Shown here one piece after another: positions 54,981 to 64,000 of a stretch of DNA of 64,000 bases. The stretch lies in the NCBI RefSeq assembly GCF_000758545.1, contig NZ_CP009279.1:3286001-3350000 (forward strand), given 5' to 3'. The position numbers and the translations under genes are program-made. Position 1 is the stretch's first letter, and the number at the start of each line of letters is the position of its first letter. The notes below the pieces were generated by a model. The model worked only from the letters and a program-made list of their open reading frames with translations, was not told where the DNA came from and searched no databases. The stretch is from Paenibacillus sp. FSL H7-0737 (lineage in GTDB: Bacteria; Bacillota; Bacilli; Paenibacillales; Paenibacillaceae).

Positions 54981-55970
54981 ATGTTCAGTTTAAAACGTAT
55001 CTCTTTTGTCGGAATCGCCTTATTCATGATGGTGATGTTGTACGGATGTGGGAATTCAGGGCAGGAGGCTCAAGGGGATAACACCCCACCCGCGGTAACA
55101 TCTGAACCCGTCGCTACGAATTCCTCCGAAACACGTACCATTAAGGACGCCATGGGAGATGTTGAAATACCGGTAAACCCGGTTAGAATTGCCGATGTAT
55201 CTGGCTCAACTGAAGAACTTTTAGTGCTTGGATATAAACCTGTGATTACCGGGAATACAGACATGGCTAATTCACTGGAAATCACACCTATTCTAAAAAA
55301 AGAACTGCCTAATGTAACGCCCGTTGGATGGTTTCAAACGGAAGTTAACTTAGAAGCGATCAGTGCAGCAAGTCCTGACTTGATACTGGCAGGGCCTACA
55401 CAAGAGAAAATCTATGATCAACTAAATATGATTGCTCCAACAGTGAGGGTTCCTTATGGCTTTAATGCTTTTAGAGAGCGGTTTGCCTTTGTTGCAGAGG
55501 TACTTGATAAGAAAGCAGAAATGGATGAGTGGCTGAAGGCCTATGATCAACGTGCTCAACAACTGCATGATCAAATCACAAAGATAACTAATGAAGAAAC
55601 GTTTGCGGTAATCGAAGCTACAGAGAAAGAAATCCGGATCTATTCCCGCACAGGTATTGCAGATATGATTTTTAATGATCTTGGATTACTCATCGCGCCA
55701 GGTACACCGGAACCAGACCCATGGGGAGGAAAAGTAACAAGTCTAGAAGCACTGTCTACCTTTAATCCAGACCACATCATTTTATTATCTGATAATGACC
55801 GGAATGTTCTAGACAAAAGTAAGGTCTGGAGCAGCCTAAAAGCTGTAAAATCGAAAAATATATATCGCATGACAAGCAGACAAAATTACAATGAAGCATT
55901 CTTTGCATTGGGGAAAGAGGCATTGCTGGAACAAATCGCTGAACAAATCAAGGAACATATCAACAAGTAA
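54981..55970 (+). CDS. Iron-siderophore ABC transporter substrate-binding lipoprotein
   Basis: 329 aa from ATG 54981, 9 bases after GGAGAGGG. Lipobox MLYGCG; fold of the FecB/FepB-type binding proteins: VEIPVNPVRIADVSGSTEELLVLGYKPV, LEAISAASPDLILAG and a C-terminal helix. Induced under low iron by Fur and the AraC protein. No permease or ATPase genes follow. Confidence 0.93.
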   Translation: MFSLKRISFVGIALFMMVMLYGCGNSGQEAQGDNTPPAVTSEPVATNSSETRTIKDAMGDVEIPVNPVRIADVSGSTEELLVLGYKPVITGNTDMANSLEITPILKKELPNVTPVGWFQTEVNLEAISAASPDLILAGPTQEKIYDQLNMIAPTVRVPYGFNAFRERFAFVAEVLDKKAEMDEWLKAYDQRAQQLHDQITKITNEETFAVIEATEKEIRIYSRTGIADMIFNDLGLLIAPGTPEPDPWGGKVTSLEALSTFNPDHIILLSDNDRNVLDKSKVWSSLKAVKSKNIYRMTSRQNYNEAFFALGKEALLEQIAEQIKEHINK

Positions 55971-56001
55971 AGCTATTCTGTTTAAAATAAAATGTGTAGC
56001 T

Positions 56002-56038
56002 AAAAAACACTGATCCTAATCTGGATCAGTGTTTTTTT
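56002..56038 (+). terminator. Terminator after iron-binding lipoprotein gene
   Basis: 15-bp stem AAAAAACACTGATCC with loop TAATCT, then T-run. Confidence 0.85.
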
Positions 56039-56120
56039 AGTTCGAGATTCTTCCAACTTTATGAATCTAATCAATACATTCAATTTTCCTATGTAGGTTT
56101 TTTCATGAAAATCAAAGAAT

Positions 56121-56330
56121 TTGTATATGCTGCATGATTCGCTGGATGTCAGAACTTGGAATCTGATTGTCGTAAATTTGATTTTTGGTGTAATGTTGAT
56201 TAATCTGATAGGTGCGCCTACCATGGCATTGATTACGAATACTTCCATTTGGGCTAGATTAACAAGTGTGGTGATCTTTCTTCCACGTGATATCATTAAA
56301 GCGGTTATTGCAGCCATCATTGCGATATAG
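56121..56330 (+). pseudogene. BioY-like biotin transporter C-terminal remnant
   Basis: 69 codons without a ribosome site; the end GAPTMALITNTSIWARL and FLPRDIIKAVIAAIIA resembles the last helices of BioY-type S components. The N-terminal two-thirds are missing. Confidence 0.6.
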
Positions 56331-56471
56331 CTTAGAATAATCCGCAGGTTTTACATAATTATAAATCAAGAGGAGATTTGATAGGATTATGAATGGTAAT
56401 TAACTGGATAAGATATAAAAAACAGCACCAAGTAAACAACAATAAATTTTTGAAAAGAAGAGGGAAGTTTT

Positions 56472-57371
56472 ATGCAAAGGATTCAAAATTCTAAAATGTA
56501 CTTTATATTTATTCACATATTTTTGTTGATCTTATTATGTACCTCAATGTATGCCTATTCTCCATGGATTCGTACTAAAGTGAAGGAAATTCTCGAGCCT
56601 GCGGACAAAATCTATACCATTGCTCATCGTGGCGCTTCGGGATATGCTCCTGAGAATACTATACCTGCATTCGAACTAGCCATTGATATGGATACCGATT
56701 ATATCGAGTTAGACATTCAGTTAACTAAGGATCGTGTTCCTGTTGTTATTCACGATGAAACTATTAATCGTACGACAAATGGAACGGGGTATGTTAAGAA
56801 TTATACTTTAGAGCAGCTTTCGAAATTAGACGCTGGCTCTTGGTTTAACGAACAATATCCCATGTTTGCTAGGGAACAATATGCTGGATTACGTATTCCG
56901 ACGTTAGAAGAGGTATTTGAAAGGTTTGGAAAAGAAGTGGACTATATGATTGAGATTAAAGATCCTGCTTTGTATCCGAATATCGAAACCATATTAAACG
57001 AACAAATTGAAAAATATAATCTGTCTGATCATGTTTCCGTACATTCATTTAGTGAGGCGAGTTTACGTAAGCTTCATTCGATTAACCCAGAGATCCCGCT
57101 TTATCAAATTGTTTGGTATAATATTCCGGTTTACAAAGTACCAGAGTCTTTTATCAATCGGGTGAAAACTTATGCAGTTGGTATTAGCCCTAACTTTCAA
57201 AGAATAAATTCCTCCTATGTCGCACAGGTGAAAAATTCGGGTCTAAAGGTATTTCCATACACAGTGAATTATCAAGTGAATATGGACAAAGCCGTGGTTT
57301 GGGGCGTAGACGGGGTACATACCAACTTTCCTGACCGTTTTAATGAAGTGATTAAGAATAATAAGAAGTGA
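56472..57371 (+). CDS. Membrane-anchored glycerophosphodiester phosphodiesterase
   Basis: 299 aa. N-terminal TM anchor (about 9-27) then GDPD TIM barrel: HRGASGYAPENT, DYIELDIQLTKDRVPVVIHDETINRTTNG, and YMIEIKDPALYP with metal-binding Glu/Asp. AAGAGGG ribosome site. It hydrolyses glycerophosphodiesters outside the membrane, supplying glycerol-3-P. Confidence 0.94.
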   Translation: MQRIQNSKMYFIFIHIFLLILLCTSMYAYSPWIRTKVKEILEPADKIYTIAHRGASGYAPENTIPAFELAIDMDTDYIELDIQLTKDRVPVVIHDETINRTTNGTGYVKNYTLEQLSKLDAGSWFNEQYPMFAREQYAGLRIPTLEEVFERFGKEVDYMIEIKDPALYPNIETILNEQIEKYNLSDHVSVHSFSEASLRKLHSINPEIPLYQIVWYNIPVYKVPESFINRVKTYAVGISPNFQRINSSYVAQVKNSGLKVFPYTVNYQVNMDKAVVWGVDGVHTNFPDRFNEVIKNNKK

Positions 57372-57406
57372 GGAAGTACGGAAACGGGAATTCAACTATC
57401 GGAAAT

Positions 57407-57976
57407 TCATATGCCGAATACATCGATTTCAGAGACAGGATACCATGTTTTTGAATTTACGTCTTTAAAAAACACTTGAATAGTATAGGTGCCTTTTGTA
57501 TTAAACGAATAAGTAAATTCGTTAGTTTTGAACCAAAAGTTTTCTTCACTTTTCTTAATTTGTTGATTATCGATAGTTTCTGTTTTATCTGCGGGATCAG
57601 TGATCGTAAGTTTTATATCTGAAATTTCTGTTTTTAAATGATCTACTTGTAATAAGGTTGAAAAGGCAAACCGTGAAGGGCTTTTTACCTTACCGAAAAT
57701 CTCTCCATTGTTATCAAGCAATACCATGTTCACATTTGGCTTGTAGATTCGAACCGTTTTACTTGTTTCATCTAAAGCGATTAAAGCAAACAAATTTTTA
57801 GAGAGCTGTTCAACAGGTAAGAGGATGTCCCCCTCGGATATTACTGCTGCCTGTTTTTGCACCACATTATTGAAATATAATGAAACTTCTGATTGGTTCG
57901 ATGCGGCATAAATCATTGTTCTCGGTAGAATCATTATGCAAAGTGCTAATATAGTCAGTTTAATTATTTTTCTCAA
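57407..57976 (-). CDS. Secreted hypothetical protein with stalk-like and Ig-like parts
   Basis: 189 aa with a signal peptide (1-24). Residues about 28-80 resemble the copper-amine-oxidase N-terminal stalk fold (GDILLPVEQLSKNLFALIALDETSKTVRIYK); the rest is an Ig-like beta domain ending ISEIDVFGI-like. No family named. GGAGGAGAT lies upstream. Confidence 0.65.
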   Translation of the reverse strand: MRKIIKLTILALCIMILPRTMIYAASNQSEVSLYFNNVVQKQAAVISEGDILLPVEQLSKNLFALIALDETSKTVRIYKPNVNMVLLDNNGEIFGKVKSPSRFAFSTLLQVDHLKTEISDIKLTITDPADKTETIDNQQIKKSEENFWFKTNEFTYSFNTKGTYTIQVFFKDVNSKTWYPVSEIDVFGI

Positions 57977-58058
57977 TGAAATCTCCTCCTATATTTTTGT
58001 TATGTTAATTATACCCATAAGATGGAAGATAGTTTCTTTTATGCAATTAATAAAATAA

Positions 58059-58103
58059 AAAAAGGTCAGTAGAGGGGATTACCCTTTCCTGACCTTTTTG
58101 ATG
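58059..58103. terminator. Terminator between secreted protein gene and AraC gene
   Basis: AAAAAGGTCAG / CTGACCTTTTT stem (58059-58069/58089-58099) with an inner GGGG/CCCT pairing; T-rich on both sides. Confidence 0.7.
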
Positions 58104-58156
58104 TTAAAATTAAGGAGCGATAGCAAGTAGAAGACTGCTTCCTTTGTTCACCCTAA

Positions 58157-59026
58157 CTAGAACCCTCTCACACTGCTTGGGGGTACTTTTCTATGTTTTT
58201 TGAAAGTCCGGCTGAAATAGTAGATATCACTGAAGCCAGTTGTGGTAGCGATTTCAGAAATCGTTAACTGGGTATGCCTTAGCAAATAATCTGCACGGTC
58301 TAAACGGACAGCATTTATATATTCCGAAATCGTATGACCAGTTAATTCCTTGAAGAGACGACTGAAATGGAAGCGGCTTAGCCCTGTTAGAGCCGCAAGT
58401 TCGTCAACTTGAATGGGCTCCTGGTAATGGGTATCGATATAACGCAAAACAGGTGCGAAGCGTTCAACGGTTTGAATACGTCTTTCTTGCTCAGCCTGTG
58501 AGAGTACGGTGACGATATGTCTGCGCAATAGCAACGTTAGCAGGCGGTATAGCTCGGACTTCACGGCCAGCTCATATCCGAATTCGCGAAGTTCCAGTTC
58601 CCGAATAATCGCCAGCGCACAGTCTGTAATGTGCTGATCTCCCCGGATATGATTACGTAACAGCAGCTGGTTCTGCTGAATCGGGGCGATGAACTTGGTC
58701 TCGGCAGCGTCGCTTACCGCACTATGCAGCAAAGAAGTATCTGCAATGATCGCATAATACAATAAATCAGAAGAAGCGCTCACCCCATAATGCAGCTCGT
58801 TGCTGTTCACAGCAACTAAATCACCAGCCCGTACGTTGATCGGTGTTCGTCCGCATTCAAAAACAGCCTCACCGCTTTCGATAAACAGAAACTCAAGATG
58901 CTCATGCCAATGATGTGGGAACAACAAAACTCCCTCTTGGTTGAAGCGCTGGGTATGTACTTTAATCGGAAACTCGGGATCCGGCATGTCCATGGGTTCC
59001 TGTAGATGTTTATCATAGTCCAACAT
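58157..59026 (-). CDS. AraC-family regulator with cupin sensor
   Basis: 289 aa, GGAGGTGC before ATG. N-terminal cupin (HHWHEHLEFLFIESGEAVFECG) and C-terminal AraC HTH (VDELAALTGLSRFHFSRLFKELTGHTISEYI, ATTTGFSDIYYFSRTFKKHRKVPPSSVR). Divergent from the dehydrogenase/isomerase operon, which it likely controls in response to a sugar. Confidence 0.9.
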   Translation of the reverse strand: MLDYDKHLQEPMDMPDPEFPIKVHTQRFNQEGVLLFPHHWHEHLEFLFIESGEAVFECGRTPINVRAGDLVAVNSNELHYGVSASSDLLYYAIIADTSLLHSAVSDAAETKFIAPIQQNQLLLRNHIRGDQHITDCALAIIRELELREFGYELAVKSELYRLLTLLLRRHIVTVLSQAEQERRIQTVERFAPVLRYIDTHYQEPIQVDELAALTGLSRFHFSRLFKELTGHTISEYINAVRLDRADYLLRHTQLTISEIATTTGFSDIYYFSRTFKKHRKVPPSSVRGF

Positions 59027-59149
59027 TTATTGACTGCACCTCCTATAGCACAATTGTACAAATGAAACCGCAAGGTTCTGCATGGTGTTTAGGGTTGAAA
59101 TCATTATAATACGAATCATAACCTATGCAAAATAAAGGAGAGAGTATTT

Positions 59150-60208
59150 ATGGATATGATCAAAATTGGCGTAATAGGAACCGGCTCTATCTCCAGCATG
59201 CACTTAAGTGCTTATCGGAATAATCCGCAGACAATCATATATGCGGTTTGTGACCTGAATGAAGAGCGTGCACGAGCTGTTGCTGCTGAGTATAACGTGG
59301 AGAACGTATACACGGATTATCGTGAATTGCTGGCTAATTCCGAAATAGATGCAGTCAGCATCTGCACATGGAACAACTCTCATGCTGAGATTAGCATCGC
59401 GGCACTTGAGGCAGGCAAACATGTACTTGTGGAAAAGCCCCTTTGCCGCACGGTGGAAGAAGCGCTTCAGGTTCAGCAGGCAGTGGAAAAGAGCGGTAAA
59501 ATTTTGCAAGTAGGCTTTGTACGACGTTATGACTCTAATGCCCAGCTACTTCAGACATTGGTGGAACAAGGAGAATTCGGTGAAATCTACTATGCGAAGG
59601 CAACGACGTTCCGGAGACTTGGTAATCCCGGCGGCTGGTTCAGTGATATTGAACGCTCCGGCGGCGGACCATTAATTGATATCGGCGTCCATGTGATCGA
59701 TCTATGCTGGTATTTGATGGGCCGTCCGAATCCAGTATCAGTAAGCGCCAATACTTACCGGAAGCTCGGCAATCGTTCCAATATCAAGAACCTTTCTTTC
59801 TATAAAGCCGCTGATTACGACGCAGCGAACAATACGGTGGAAGATTTAGCAAATGCACTAATTCGTTTTGAGAATGGAGCTTCGCTGATGGTTGATGTTA
59901 GCTTTACATTGCATGCCAAAGAAGACGAGCGCTCGGTCCGCCTGTACGGTGACAAGGGTGGGTTTGAAATTGATCCTGAGATAGTCCTCGTCAAAGAACA
60001 GTCGGATACGATCGTCAATATCTATCCGCAGACCGATCATAAGGGGTTTGAGTTCAACAGTGCATTCCAGAATGAGATTAATCACTTTGCGAACAACATC
60101 AGCAACGGCTCTACACCGATTAGTCCTGTGCAGGACGGCGTTACAATCATGAAGATTCTCGGCGCGATCTATGAATCCGCTGCCAAAGGCGAAGAGGTGA
60201 AACTATGA
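59150..60208 (+). CDS. Gfo/Idh/MocA-family oxidoreductase
   Basis: 352 aa. Rossmann start IKIGVIGTGSISSMHLSAYRN, EKPLCRT with the catalytic Lys, and DIGVHVIDLCWYLMG. Similar to inositol- or sugar-type dehydrogenases; substrate not fixed. ATGA overlap with the next gene. Confidence 0.92.
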   Translation: MDMIKIGVIGTGSISSMHLSAYRNNPQTIIYAVCDLNEERARAVAAEYNVENVYTDYRELLANSEIDAVSICTWNNSHAEISIAALEAGKHVLVEKPLCRTVEEALQVQQAVEKSGKILQVGFVRRYDSNAQLLQTLVEQGEFGEIYYAKATTFRRLGNPGGWFSDIERSGGGPLIDIGVHVIDLCWYLMGRPNPVSVSANTYRKLGNRSNIKNLSFYKAADYDAANNTVEDLANALIRFENGASLMVDVSFTLHAKEDERSVRLYGDKGGFEIDPEIVLVKEQSDTIVNIYPQTDHKGFEFNSAFQNEINHFANNISNGSTPISPVQDGVTIMKILGAIYESAAKGEEVKL

Positions 60209-61062
60209 AGCTAGGAATCAGTACCTACAGTTTGCATTCAGCTTTTTCAACAGGTGAGCTTACGCTTGAAGGAGTCATTGAGACAATCGCCGATCTGGGC
60301 GCGGAGCATGCGGAGATTGTACCCTTGGGCATCAATTTGGTTGAGAATCCTGAGCTAATTGATCAGATTGTACGTACGGCAGCAGGTCGTGGACTAGAGT
60401 TGTCTAATTATGCTATCGGGGCGAATTTTGCCGGTCTGGAGACAGCGGAAAGACAGCGTGAAGTCGAACGGGTAAAGCGGGAAGTAGACGTCTGTGCGGC
60501 ATTAGGCATTCAGCGGATGCGGCATGATGTAGCCTCGTCAAATGATCTATCAATTACGCACTTTTTGGAAGAGCTTCCACATTTAGCTGAAGCCTGTCGG
60601 GAAATTGCCGATTATGCCGCAGGTTTGGGAATAACGACCAGTGTGGAGAATCATGGATACTTTATTCAGCACAGCGATCGTGTACAGGCGTTGGTTCACG
60701 CAGTAGGAAGAGATAACTTCCGTACAACACTCGACATTGGTAACTTCCTGTGCGCTGATGAGAATCCGCTTATTGCTGTGACTAACAATATTAAGCTTGC
60801 TTCGATGGTACATTTCAAAGATTTCTATATTCGTCCGCAGGATCGCCAACCTGGAGAAGGCTGGTTCCAGTCTACTGGTGGGAACTGGTTGAGGGGTGCC
60901 ATCGTTGGTCAAGGAGACATCGATATGCCGGGCGTCATTCGAACCGTTAAGGAAAGCGGTTACGACGGATATATCTCTGTAGAATTTGAGGGAATGGAAG
61001 AGTGCCGTAAGGGGACAAGACTTGGGCTCCAATACATCAAGCGGGTTTGGAACCAAAACTAA
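60205..61062 (+). CDS. Sugar phosphate isomerase/epimerase (AP endonuclease-like TIM barrel)
   Basis: 285 aa: LGISTYSLHSAF, GAEHAEIVPLG, SVENHGYFI, TTLDIGNFL, MVHFKDFYI, and YISVEFEGMEE giving the metal-site Glu, Asp and His. Operon with the dehydrogenase. Confidence 0.9.
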   Translation: MKLGISTYSLHSAFSTGELTLEGVIETIADLGAEHAEIVPLGINLVENPELIDQIVRTAAGRGLELSNYAIGANFAGLETAERQREVERVKREVDVCAALGIQRMRHDVASSNDLSITHFLEELPHLAEACREIADYAAGLGITTSVENHGYFIQHSDRVQALVHAVGRDNFRTTLDIGNFLCADENPLIAVTNNIKLASMVHFKDFYIRPQDRQPGEGWFQSTGGNWLRGAIVGQGDIDMPGVIRTVKESGYDGYISVEFEGMEECRKGTRLGLQYIKRVWNQN

Positions 61063-61087
61063 TTCATTTTAAAGGAGGATTATTGCC

Positions 61088-61981
61088 ATGGTTAAACCAA
61101 TTATCACTAACAAAATCGGCGTTATCGTAGACAGTTTTCAGGTCGGAGTAAAAGAGGGGTTGCGCAAGGCAAAAGAAGCAGGGGCTGATGGAGTTCAGAT
61201 TTATGCGGTACAAGGTGAATTTGATCCCGCTAACCTTTCTCCTTCAGCCCGCCGTGAATGGAAGGAATACATCGCTTCACTGGGTCTCGAAATCTCTGCC
61301 CTCGTTGGAGATTTAGGCGGACATGGATTTCAGGACCCTGCACAGAACCGTGCCAAAATCGAAAAGTCCAAACGCATTATGGAGCTGGCCAAGGAGCTAG
61401 GTACAGATATCGTAACTACACATATCGGTATTGTTCGCTCTGACCACACCAGTGAAATTTATGAAACCATGCACATCGCCTGTGAGGAACTAAGCAGATA
61501 CGCGCATGAGATGAATTCTTACTTTGCGATTGAGACTGGGCCAGAACCCGCTGCGTGTCTGAAGACGTTCCTCGACGGTTTGGGTTCCAAAGGGGTTTCT
61601 GTTAATTTTGACCCGGCCAACATGGTGATGGTGACTGGTGATGATCCCGTGCAAGGTGTTCATACACTAAAAGACTACATTGTACACACCCATGCTAAAG
61701 ATGGTCTCAAACTTGCCGATATCGATCCACGCGATGTTTACGGTCAATATGGTTATGAAGCACCCGCATTAGACCATGAGAAGATGGCTGAAATGGCCGA
61801 GACCGGCTCGGCGTTCCGTGAAGTTCCACTTGGAGCAGGTTCTGTCGACTGGAACAATTATCTGCAAGCGCTGAACGACATCGGTTATACAGGTTTCCTG
61901 ACCATAGAACGGGAAGTTGGCACTAATCCAGAGGAAGATATCCGCCAGGCTGTGAATTTTTTAAAGGCTTTTCGGGTCTGA
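61088..61981 (+). CDS. Sugar phosphate isomerase/epimerase, second paralog
   Basis: 297 aa, AAAGGAGG before ATG. Motifs: KEAGADGVQIYAVQGEFD, DIVTTHIGIVRSD, FAIETGPEP, VNFDPANMVM, IVHTHAKDGLKL and GFLTIEREVG, close to other IolE/IolI-like barrels. Completes a three-gene catabolic operon with 59150 and 60205; no kinase or transporter is near. Confidence 0.9.
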   Translation: MVKPIITNKIGVIVDSFQVGVKEGLRKAKEAGADGVQIYAVQGEFDPANLSPSARREWKEYIASLGLEISALVGDLGGHGFQDPAQNRAKIEKSKRIMELAKELGTDIVTTHIGIVRSDHTSEIYETMHIACEELSRYAHEMNSYFAIETGPEPAACLKTFLDGLGSKGVSVNFDPANMVMVTGDDPVQGVHTLKDYIVHTHAKDGLKLADIDPRDVYGQYGYEAPALDHEKMAEMAETGSAFREVPLGAGSVDWNNYLQALNDIGYTGFLTIEREVGTNPEEDIRQAVNFLKAFRV

Positions 61982-62035
61982 GCATGGTAGTAATAATGAT
62001 TAAATAGTTCATCCAACCTTTGGGATAAAAGAGAA

Positions 62036-62076
62036 GCTGCCTTACAGGAGAACAGGCCTGTACGGTGGCTTTTTTT
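62036..62076 (+). terminator. Terminator after isomerase operon
   Basis: GCTGCCTTACAGG / CCTGTACGGTGGC stem with wobbles and one mismatch, then TTTTTTT. Confidence 0.72.
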
Positions 62077-62197
62077 ATTGCTACAAACAATTTTACATAG
62101 TTCAGGATAAGAATCTGATCCAATTGCTAATCTCATTTATTGCAACTTTATCCTCTATTTGGCGTTAAAGAAGAGAGAATACGAAGGGGGAGCCTAT

Positions 62198-64000
62198 ATG
62201 AAAAAGATAAATCTACTAGCCCTTTTAGCAGTCATTTCAGTAATCATTGTTGGATGTTTCAATACAGGGAATAAGGATAAAGTGAATGAAACCCTGATCG
62301 ATCTGAGCTCTGTTAATTCCATAACAATCCAGAACGATAGCGGTGAATCCATGACCATAACGGACAATAATTTAATAGAACAATTCAATGAAGCCATACA
62401 TACTGCTGAGTATGACAGCGCCAAGCTTGATATTGCAGCACCTGATTATGAAGCTACTGTTGAAATGAAGAATAATGAAAACGAAAAGTTCTCATTCTGG
62501 ATTAAGGGCGAGAATAGTGGTCTTTTCACCAAATCAGGACAAAATGGACATTACAAGCTGCCGGAAACAAAAAAAGTAGTTTTACTTGACTTATTTCAAC
62601 CCAATGAGCAACAAGTAGAAGCCGATAATCTAAAAATTGACGAGGAAATCAAGCGAATCACAATAGCGAAATCTCTAGCACATGGTTCAGTGAGTGCTAA
62701 CATAAAGGCTGAATACATAGATCATGAAAGCATAGAAACTTTCGTCCGAGCCATCCGTACCGCTGTACAAATACCAGGAAATTTAAATACCGCAACGCCT
62801 AACTACGATATTGTTCTAATTTCAAATAATAATAAATATGCCTTTCATCTATGGATTAACGAAACAAGCGAGCAAGGCATGTTAATGAATGTGAACGAAA
62901 CAAGCACAGGCTACACACTTACTAAGGAATCAACTATCGAGTTAAAAAAGCTTATATTCTTGGAAGCAAACTTTAAGGGGCTGGAGTTTAATGCAGTACG
63001 GAGCTCAAATGGAGAACTGGTGGCTAAACCAATTGGCATAACCGAAAATAACTATCTATTAAACGGTGGGGCAGTGGTTGAATTACAAGGAATCTTATAT
63101 CATACCATTCATTTTTTCTATGGCGACCATAATGCAGTTAACGCTTTACTAGCCCATGATCCTGCTACGGATGAGGTGATGGTGAAATGGAGCGATGAGC
63201 TGATCGATACCGATAACCGTTGGAACAATGCATTTATGAACAACTATAATATGCTAATCAAGTTGGACGAGGATCATCTATTATTTCTGGAATCGGATCT
63301 GACGAAAGAAGCTGGGAAATATCATTTGTCCTCTTATAATGTTGTTACAGGAGATATTGAACGACTTCGGGAAGACTTTTGGCCGCTTTCTGATGATTCT
63401 GACTACATCTATAAATTCCAGTGGAATGCGGATGAACAAATATTATTTATGCAAAGTTACCTCGGCAATGTATGGTTGTTTGATCTGAGGAAAGGAAAGG
63501 ACGATGTGCATCTTCTAAAATATCCGGTAATCCCTCACTCGACGACCGGTGCGCCATCCCTGTTTCTTTCACCAACCTTTAAGAGATTTGTACATGATGA
63601 TGAGAGCGGCCAATTAACCTTTTACGATAATAAAGGAGCTTCGCTACGCACTGTAGCTTTACCACAAGAGCAATATGTACCTTCTGAGAAAATAAAGTGG
63701 AACCCGGCGGGCACGATTGCCTGGATGGATACAGCAGAGATGAACCAAAACCGAATCCATGATATCGATATCGATTATTTGAAAATCGCTCCCCAAAAAA
63801 TTGATTTTTATAATCAGGATGGGCTTCCCATCGGCTCCATTAAGACTGAAAGCGACCAAGAAGATGCAGCGGTTGAAGTTGTAGGATGGATGGACGCTAA
63901 TGTAGCTGTGATAAAATCCTATTCCGTAGAACTTTTGTACAAGGATACTATAGGGCTGAAGGTTAAGAATGTTTCTTATTATCTCTATGATGTAAAGAAG
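62198..64000 (+). CDS. Hypothetical lipoprotein, 3' end outside window
   Basis: ATG 62198 follows AAGGGGG (62184-62190). The open frame runs for 601 codons to the window edge. Signal MKKINLLALLAVISVIIVGC has a lipobox VGC (Cys20). After it come two related beta-sandwich-like repeats (about 30-135 and 140-255, each with a SITIQN or RITIAK start and a KFSFWIKG or AFHLWIN strand), then a beta-propeller-like region with strand patterns (LLFLESDL, GEIERLREDFWPLSDD-like). No family recognised. Confidence 0.75.
   Translation, partial: MKKINLLALLAVISVIIVGCFNTGNKDKVNETLIDLSSVNSITIQNDSGESMTITDNNLIEQFNEAIHTAEYDSAKLDIAAPDYEATVEMKNNENEKFSFWIKGENSGLFTKSGQNGHYKLPETKKVVLLDLFQPNEQQVEADNLKIDEEIKRITIAKSLAHGSVSANIKAEYIDHESIETFVRAIRTAVQIPGNLNTATPNYDIVLISNNNKYAFHLWINETSEQGMLMNVNETSTGYTLTKESTIELKKLIFLEANFKGLEFNAVRSSNGELVAKPIGITENNYLLNGGAVVELQGILYHTIHFFYGDHNAVNALLAHDPATDEVMVKWSDELIDTDNRWNNAFMNNYNMLIKLDEDHLLFLESDLTKEAGKYHLSSYNVVTGDIERLREDFWPLSDDSDYIYKFQWNADEQILFMQSYLGNVWLFDLRKGKDDVHLLKYPVIPHSTTGAPSLFLSPTFKRFVHDDESGQLTFYDNKGASLRTVALPQEQYVPSEKIKWNPAGTIAWMDTAEMNQNRIHDIDIDYLKIAPQKIDFYNQDGLPIGSIKTESDQEDAAVEVVGWMDANVAVIKSYSVELLYKDTIGLKVKNVSYYLYDVKK

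Overview
The window looks like a low-to-moderate GC Firmicutes chromosome, most likely Paenibacillus or a close relative. I infer this from strong AGGAGG ribosome sites with ATG/GTG/TTG starts, CcpA-, AraR-, FNR- and Fur-type operators, several AraC-family regulators, a hybrid 7TM histidine kinase, and xylan enzymes carrying CBM36. No tRNA, rRNA or CRISPR array was seen.

Region 1 (1-11.3 kb) is a hemicellulose and arabinose block. It holds the end of a GH11 xylanase, a SUMF1-like lipoprotein, a GH11-CBM36 xylanase followed by a CE4-CBM36 deacetylase, the repressor araR, a divergent araB-araD-araA operon with AraR operators, and a leftward pair of cytoplasmic enzymes (GH43 then GH8 Rex). Extracellular xylan would be cut and deacetylated, short oligomers trimmed inside the cell, and L-arabinose sent to xylulose-5-P.

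Region 2 (11.4-20.5 kb) has mixed housekeeping and accessory genes: a deaminase, an OsmC protein, a luciferase-like oxidoreductase, an AraC regulator, an SDR, a very large hybrid sensor kinase, an APH-type kinase and a VOC protein.

Region 3 (20.6-36.8 kb) is the most mobile and decayed part. Two direct IS110-family copies, both with broken transposases but well conserved non-coding ends, flank a DUF4855-discoidin secreted protein, a WYL regulator, an epoxide-hydrolase-like gene, a YdeI-like gene and a duplicated hydrolase tail. Then come a TetR/HXXEE pair, a CdiI-type immunity gene between palindromic repeats, an orphan T-box without a normal stem I, a tandem-MerR regulator with a hydrolase, an ECF sigma/membrane protein pair and a decayed surface-protein gene.

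Region 4 (36.8-49.5 kb) holds a two-component system, a tannase-like secreted esterase, an ArsR-SRPBCC pair with two operators in its promoter, an unusual rearranged UvrA-like ATPase, and a nosD-nosL-nosY-nosF-thioredoxin cluster behind a perfect FNR box but with no nosZ in view.

Region 5 (49.5-64 kb) holds a PocR/AraC regulator with glycerol dehydrogenase and an ATP-dependent dihydroxyacetone kinase, a Fur-boxed AraC regulator with an iron-siderophore binding lipoprotein, a BioY remnant, a glycerophosphodiesterase, an AraC regulator divergent from a Gfo/Idh/MocA dehydrogenase plus two sugar-phosphate isomerase-like genes, and a lipoprotein running off the right edge.
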